Origin: CAKSST01 sp045535505
Lineage (GTDB): Bacteria; Bacillota; Clostridia; Oscillospirales; Acutalibacteraceae
Reading direction: 5' to 3'
NCBI GenBank assembly: GCA_045535505.1
Contig: JAZSLU010000018.1
Location: 1 to 15,184, forward strand
Length of the DNA stretch: 15,184 nucleotides
The notes beneath the pieces are model-generated. The model made no database searches and was not told the origin of the DNA. It saw only the letters and a program-made list of their open reading frames with translations. Every line of letters starts with the position of its first letter. Position 1 is the first letter of the stretch. Made by a program: the position numbers and the translations under genes. Positions 13,549 to 15,184 of this stretch are shown here, piece after piece.

Positions 13549-14934
13549 ATGAAAAAGATTATGATGACAGACGTAACTTTGCGTTCGGGTGTTACAGGAG
13601 GCAATACTGTTAACTTTAAAGACAAAGTTGAAATTGCACGAAATTTAGGAAAACTAAATACATCTGTTATTGAACTACCTTGTGTTGTTGGTTCAAAGGA
13701 AAACGAAATGCTTGTTACAACTGTATCGGCTTTTGTTAAAAACGCTATTATTTCTCTTCCTGTTGGCTTAGATGAACAGTCGGTTGAAATAACAGCAAAA
13801 GCTCTTTTCTGTGTTAAAAATCCCCGCATTTGCATTTCGGTTCCTGTTTCGGCTGTGCAAATGGAATATCTTTGCAAGAAAAAACCAAAAGCAGTTATTG
13901 AAATGATTCCTGCTGTTGTTAAAAAGGCAAAAGAGTTTTGTTATGATGTTGAATTTTGCGCTCTTGATGCGACTCGCGCAGAGGCTGCGTTCTTAAAATC
14001 GGCTATTACCGCTGCAGTAGATGCGGGTGCAACAACAGTTTCAGTTTGTGATAATGCGAGTTCAATGTTGCCAGAAGAATTTGGTGCATTTGTTGCAAGT
14101 ATTGTTTCATACTGTAATGTTCCTCTTGGTGTTCAGTGCTCAAACGAAATTAAACTTGCTACCGCTTGTTCAATTTCGGCAATTAATGCGGGTGCGGCGG
14201 CTGTTAAGGTTACTGTTGCAGGTGATGATGCTGCAAACCTTAAAGATATGGCGCAAATTATGCGCATAAAAGGCGATAGCATTAATGCCTCATGTGATAT
14301 TAAGATTACTGAGCTTAACAGTTGTATTGCAAGTGTTGAGCGTGTTTTGGGAAAACCCTATGATAATGAAATTGTTATTAATGACGATGCCGACGATGAG
14401 ACAATTATTAAGGGCGGAATAGATAGTAAAAAAGTTGCGGAAATTGTTAAAAACCGTGGTTATGAGCTTTCTGCAGAAGATAATATGAAAGTCTTTGAGG
14501 CGGTTTCTGCAGTTGCTCAGAAAAAGGTTTTAACAGCAAAAGAACTTGACGCGATTGTGGCTGTTAACTCAATGCAGGTTCCTGCGGCATATAAATTGAA
14601 ATCGTTTGTTATTAACAGCGGTAATATTATTTCTTCAACAGCTAATGTGATTATGGAAAAAGACGGCAAAACAATGTCGGGCATTTGTGCGGGTGACGGA
14701 CCTATTGATGCTGCTTTCCTTGCTATTGAGCAGATTATCGGTTGTCACTATGAGTTGGACGATTTCCAGATTCAATCGGTTACAGAGGGCAAGCAGGCTT
14801 TAGGTTCTGCTGTTGTTAAACTGCGTATGGGCGGAAAACTTTATTCCGGCAACGGAATTTCCACCGATATTATAGGCGCCGCTATCAAGGCTTATATCGG
14901 TGCAGTTAATAAGATTGTTTACGAGGAGGCTTAA
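13549..14934 (+). CDS. Degenerate 2-isopropylmalate synthase (LeuA) homologue with intact-looking allosteric domain
   Basis: 461 residues: an HMGL-like TIM barrel (about 1-265), a linker, and a LeuA dimer/regulatory domain (about 340-461) that in true LeuA binds leucine. The barrel is recognisable (DVTLRSG at 8-14 for D-T-TLRDG; FCALDATR at 136-143) but key positions are changed. The metal-binding HxH of HCHND reads QCSNE (Gln196, Ser198). The Glu before D-A-x-R reads Leu139. The D-T-x-G motif reads DNASS at 168-172. Family members need these for Mg/Zn binding and condensation, so isopropylmalate synthesis is doubtful. The frame is intact, with no sign of decay. AAAGGG precedes the start. The Leu T-box ties it to leucine supply; it may be a leucine-responsive partner protein or have another reaction. 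Confidence 0.8.
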   Translation: MKKIMMTDVTLRSGVTGGNTVNFKDKVEIARNLGKLNTSVIELPCVVGSKENEMLVTTVSAFVKNAIISLPVGLDEQSVEITAKALFCVKNPRICISVPVSAVQMEYLCKKKPKAVIEMIPAVVKKAKEFCYDVEFCALDATRAEAAFLKSAITAAVDAGATTVSVCDNASSMLPEEFGAFVASIVSYCNVPLGVQCSNEIKLATACSISAINAGAAAVKVTVAGDDAANLKDMAQIMRIKGDSINASCDIKITELNSCIASVERVLGKPYDNEIVINDDADDETIIKGGIDSKKVAEIVKNRGYELSAEDNMKVFEAVSAVAQKKVLTAKELDAIVAVNSMQVPAAYKLKSFVINSGNIISSTANVIMEKDGKTMSGICAGDGPIDAAFLAIEQIIGCHYELDDFQIQSVTEGKQALGSAVVKLRMGGKLYSGNGISTDIIGAAIKAYIGAVNKIVYEEA

Positions 14935-14936
14935 AT

Positions 14937-15184
14937 ATGAAATTATCCTTTTCAACCAAAGGTTGGCATAATAATTCCTTTGAAGATTTCTGCGATATTG
15001 CAAAAGACCTTAAATTCGCAGGCATAGAACTCCACAATATTTACGGACCTTTGTTTACAGATAAAGACGGTGCTTTCCACGATCACACCGCCAGTTCCAC
15101 CGTAAGAAAACTTTATGAAAAAGGTCTCAGCCTTCCTTGTATTGATACTATTTGTAATCCTGCAGATAAAAACGCATGGGACGA
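14937..15184 (+). CDS. Sugar-phosphate isomerase/epimerase-like TIM barrel (3' end outside window)
   Basis: The first ~82 codons of a protein starting MKLSFSTKGW, with FEDFCDIAKDLKFAGIELHN, the opening beta-alpha unit of the xylose isomerase-like / AP endonuclease 2 superfamily (COG1082). GIELHN contains the Glu often seen near the metal site, and LSLPCIDTICNP is the third strand region. The start is 2 bp after the stop of the LeuA-like gene and its GAGGAGG ribosome binding site lies in the end of that gene, so the two are co-transcribed under the Leu T-box. Substrate cannot be told, and the catalytic residues lie beyond the window. Confidence 0.75.
   Translation, partial: MKLSFSTKGWHNNSFEDFCDIAKDLKFAGIELHNIYGPLFTDKDGAFHDHTASSTVRKLYEKGLSLPCIDTICNPADKNAWD

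Overview
The window looks like chromosomal DNA of a low-GC, obligately anaerobic Clostridia-type Firmicute, possibly a gut or rumen member of the Oscillospirales. The pointers are AT-rich codon use, TTGACA-N17-TATAAT promoters, AGGAGG-type ribosome binding sites, three T-box leaders and a ferredoxin-dependent 2-oxoacid oxidoreductase. The genus cannot be fixed from sequence reading alone.

Layout. Positions 1-320 hold the C-terminal end of a tyrosine recombinase (integrase), the edge of an integrated element lying to the left. Positions 320-840 are an attachment-site-like region: an intact tRNA-Leu(CAG) on the minus strand, two pairs of TTCTAAC repeats pointing inwards on its two sides, and a second tRNA-Leu broken after the anticodon loop but still behind a consensus promoter. 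Positions 850-3584 are a conserved two-gene unit, a PHP-family histidinol-phosphatase and uvrC.

From 3574 to the end is a branched-chain amino acid (BCAA) regulon made of three T-box units. In each leader the triplet six bases before the conserved GAG of Stem I is a BCAA codon: ATC (Ile), GTA (Val) and CTC (Leu). Unit 1 (Ile) expresses one XRE-cupin-acyl-CoA synthetase fusion. Unit 2 (Val) expresses a paralogous fusion, a P-loop ATPase, a four-subunit 2-oxoacid:ferredoxin oxidoreductase of VOR type (ferredoxin, alpha, beta/TPP, gamma) and a branched-chain aminotransferase. Unit 3 (Leu) expresses a LeuA homologue that has lost its catalytic metal-binding HxH motif but keeps the leucine-sensing domain, then a sugar-phosphate isomerase-like TIM barrel cut by the window end.

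How the genes fit together (inference). T-boxes switch on when the cognate tRNA is uncharged, so these genes should serve to make BCAAs. The simplest reading is salvage: branched short-chain acids (isobutyrate, 2-methylbutyrate, isovalerate) are activated to acyl-CoA by the synthetases, reductively carboxylated to 2-oxoacids by VOR with reduced ferredoxin and CO2, and aminated by the aminotransferase to Val, Ile and Leu. The N-terminal XRE and cupin domains on the synthetases, the Ile/Val specifier difference between the duplicated units and the catalytically degenerate LeuA are the unusual parts.
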